Origin: Olegusella massiliensis
GTDB lineage: Bacteria; Actinomycetota; Coriobacteriia; Coriobacteriales; Atopobiaceae
Length of the DNA: 64,000 nucleotides
Assembly (NCBI RefSeq): GCF_900078545.1
Contig: NZ_FLLS01000002.1
Location: 124,001-188,000 of the forward strand
Direction: 5' to 3'
Below the pieces are notes generated by a model that saw only the letters and a program-made list of their open reading frames with translations, was not told where the DNA came from and searched no databases. Below are positions 63,999-64,000 of this stretch, piece by piece (positions within the stretch are counted from its first letter, which is position 1; each line of letters starts with the position of its first letter). The translations under genes and the position numbers were made by a program.

Positions 63999-64000
63999 AG

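Overview
The window looks like a chromosomal segment of a low-to-mid GC member of the class Coriobacteriia (Actinomycetota), most likely an Atopobium/Lancefieldella/Olsenella-type organism. I infer this from the combination of a type III glutamine synthetase, a MoxR/VWA module, maltodextrin and glycogen genes, LTA-synthase-like proteins, and gene order and codon use. No rRNA or species marker is present, so the genus is a guess. Gene density is high, and most genes lie in long co-directional blocks with overlapping stop/start codons.

Layout. 1-8535 (minus): a housekeeping run of a Zn-dependent phospholipase C-domain protein, dxs, a PPP phosphatase, a family 6 DNA glycosylase, a degenerate SGNH protein, a dGTPase-like HD hydrolase, rarA and a truncated DUF948-like membrane protein. 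8721-13073 (plus): a three-gene module of an ankyrin-like helical protein, a metallopeptidase/VWA protein and a MoxR AAA+ ATPase. 13060-19959 (minus): a HAD phosphatase, a very large coiled-coil FtsX permease with its ATPase, a small membrane protein and a flippase-like LPG synthase-type protein. 20151-20653: tRNA-Leu followed by an intergenic cluster of degenerate direct and inverted repeats. 20654-21817: iron-containing alcohol dehydrogenase. 22132-24602: tRNA-Val with a 2.4 kb, GC-rich, decayed integrated element bounded by 42-bp repeats of the tRNA 3' half; it keeps a 73-aa cargo ORF, a broken relaxase and an N-terminally truncated tyrosine integrase.

24903-36847 (plus, except glgP): a split LTA-synthase-like pair, metK, asnA, glgP (minus) with a divergent AraC regulator, and mgtA behind an attenuator-like leader. 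36878-45530 (minus): mnmA and a cysteine desulfurase, tRNA-Cys, tRNA-Gly, a STAS/anti-sigma kinase fusion, a SpoIIE-type phosphatase and polA. 45722-51131 (plus): glnN, the intact fused paralog of the split LTA-synthase pair, and a second phospholipase C-domain paralog. 51191-63998 (minus): mntP, ligA, htpG, glgA and a maltodextrin uptake and processing operon (solute-binding protein, two permeases, malQ, msmK-type ATPase).

Working together: the maltodextrin ABC system imports linear alpha-glucans; MalQ and GlgP (about 26 kb away and divergent from an AraC regulator) turn them into glucose and glucose-1-phosphate; GlgA makes the storage polymer. MnmA and the cysteine desulfurase form a translationally coupled tRNA thiolation pair. 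The SpoIIE phosphatase and STAS-kinase fusion form a compact partner-switching unit. The strongest unusual signals are the split versus fused LTA-synthase paralogs, the decayed tRNA-Val element, the mgtA leader, the repeat cluster after tRNA-Leu, and the SGNH protein that has lost its catalytic serine.
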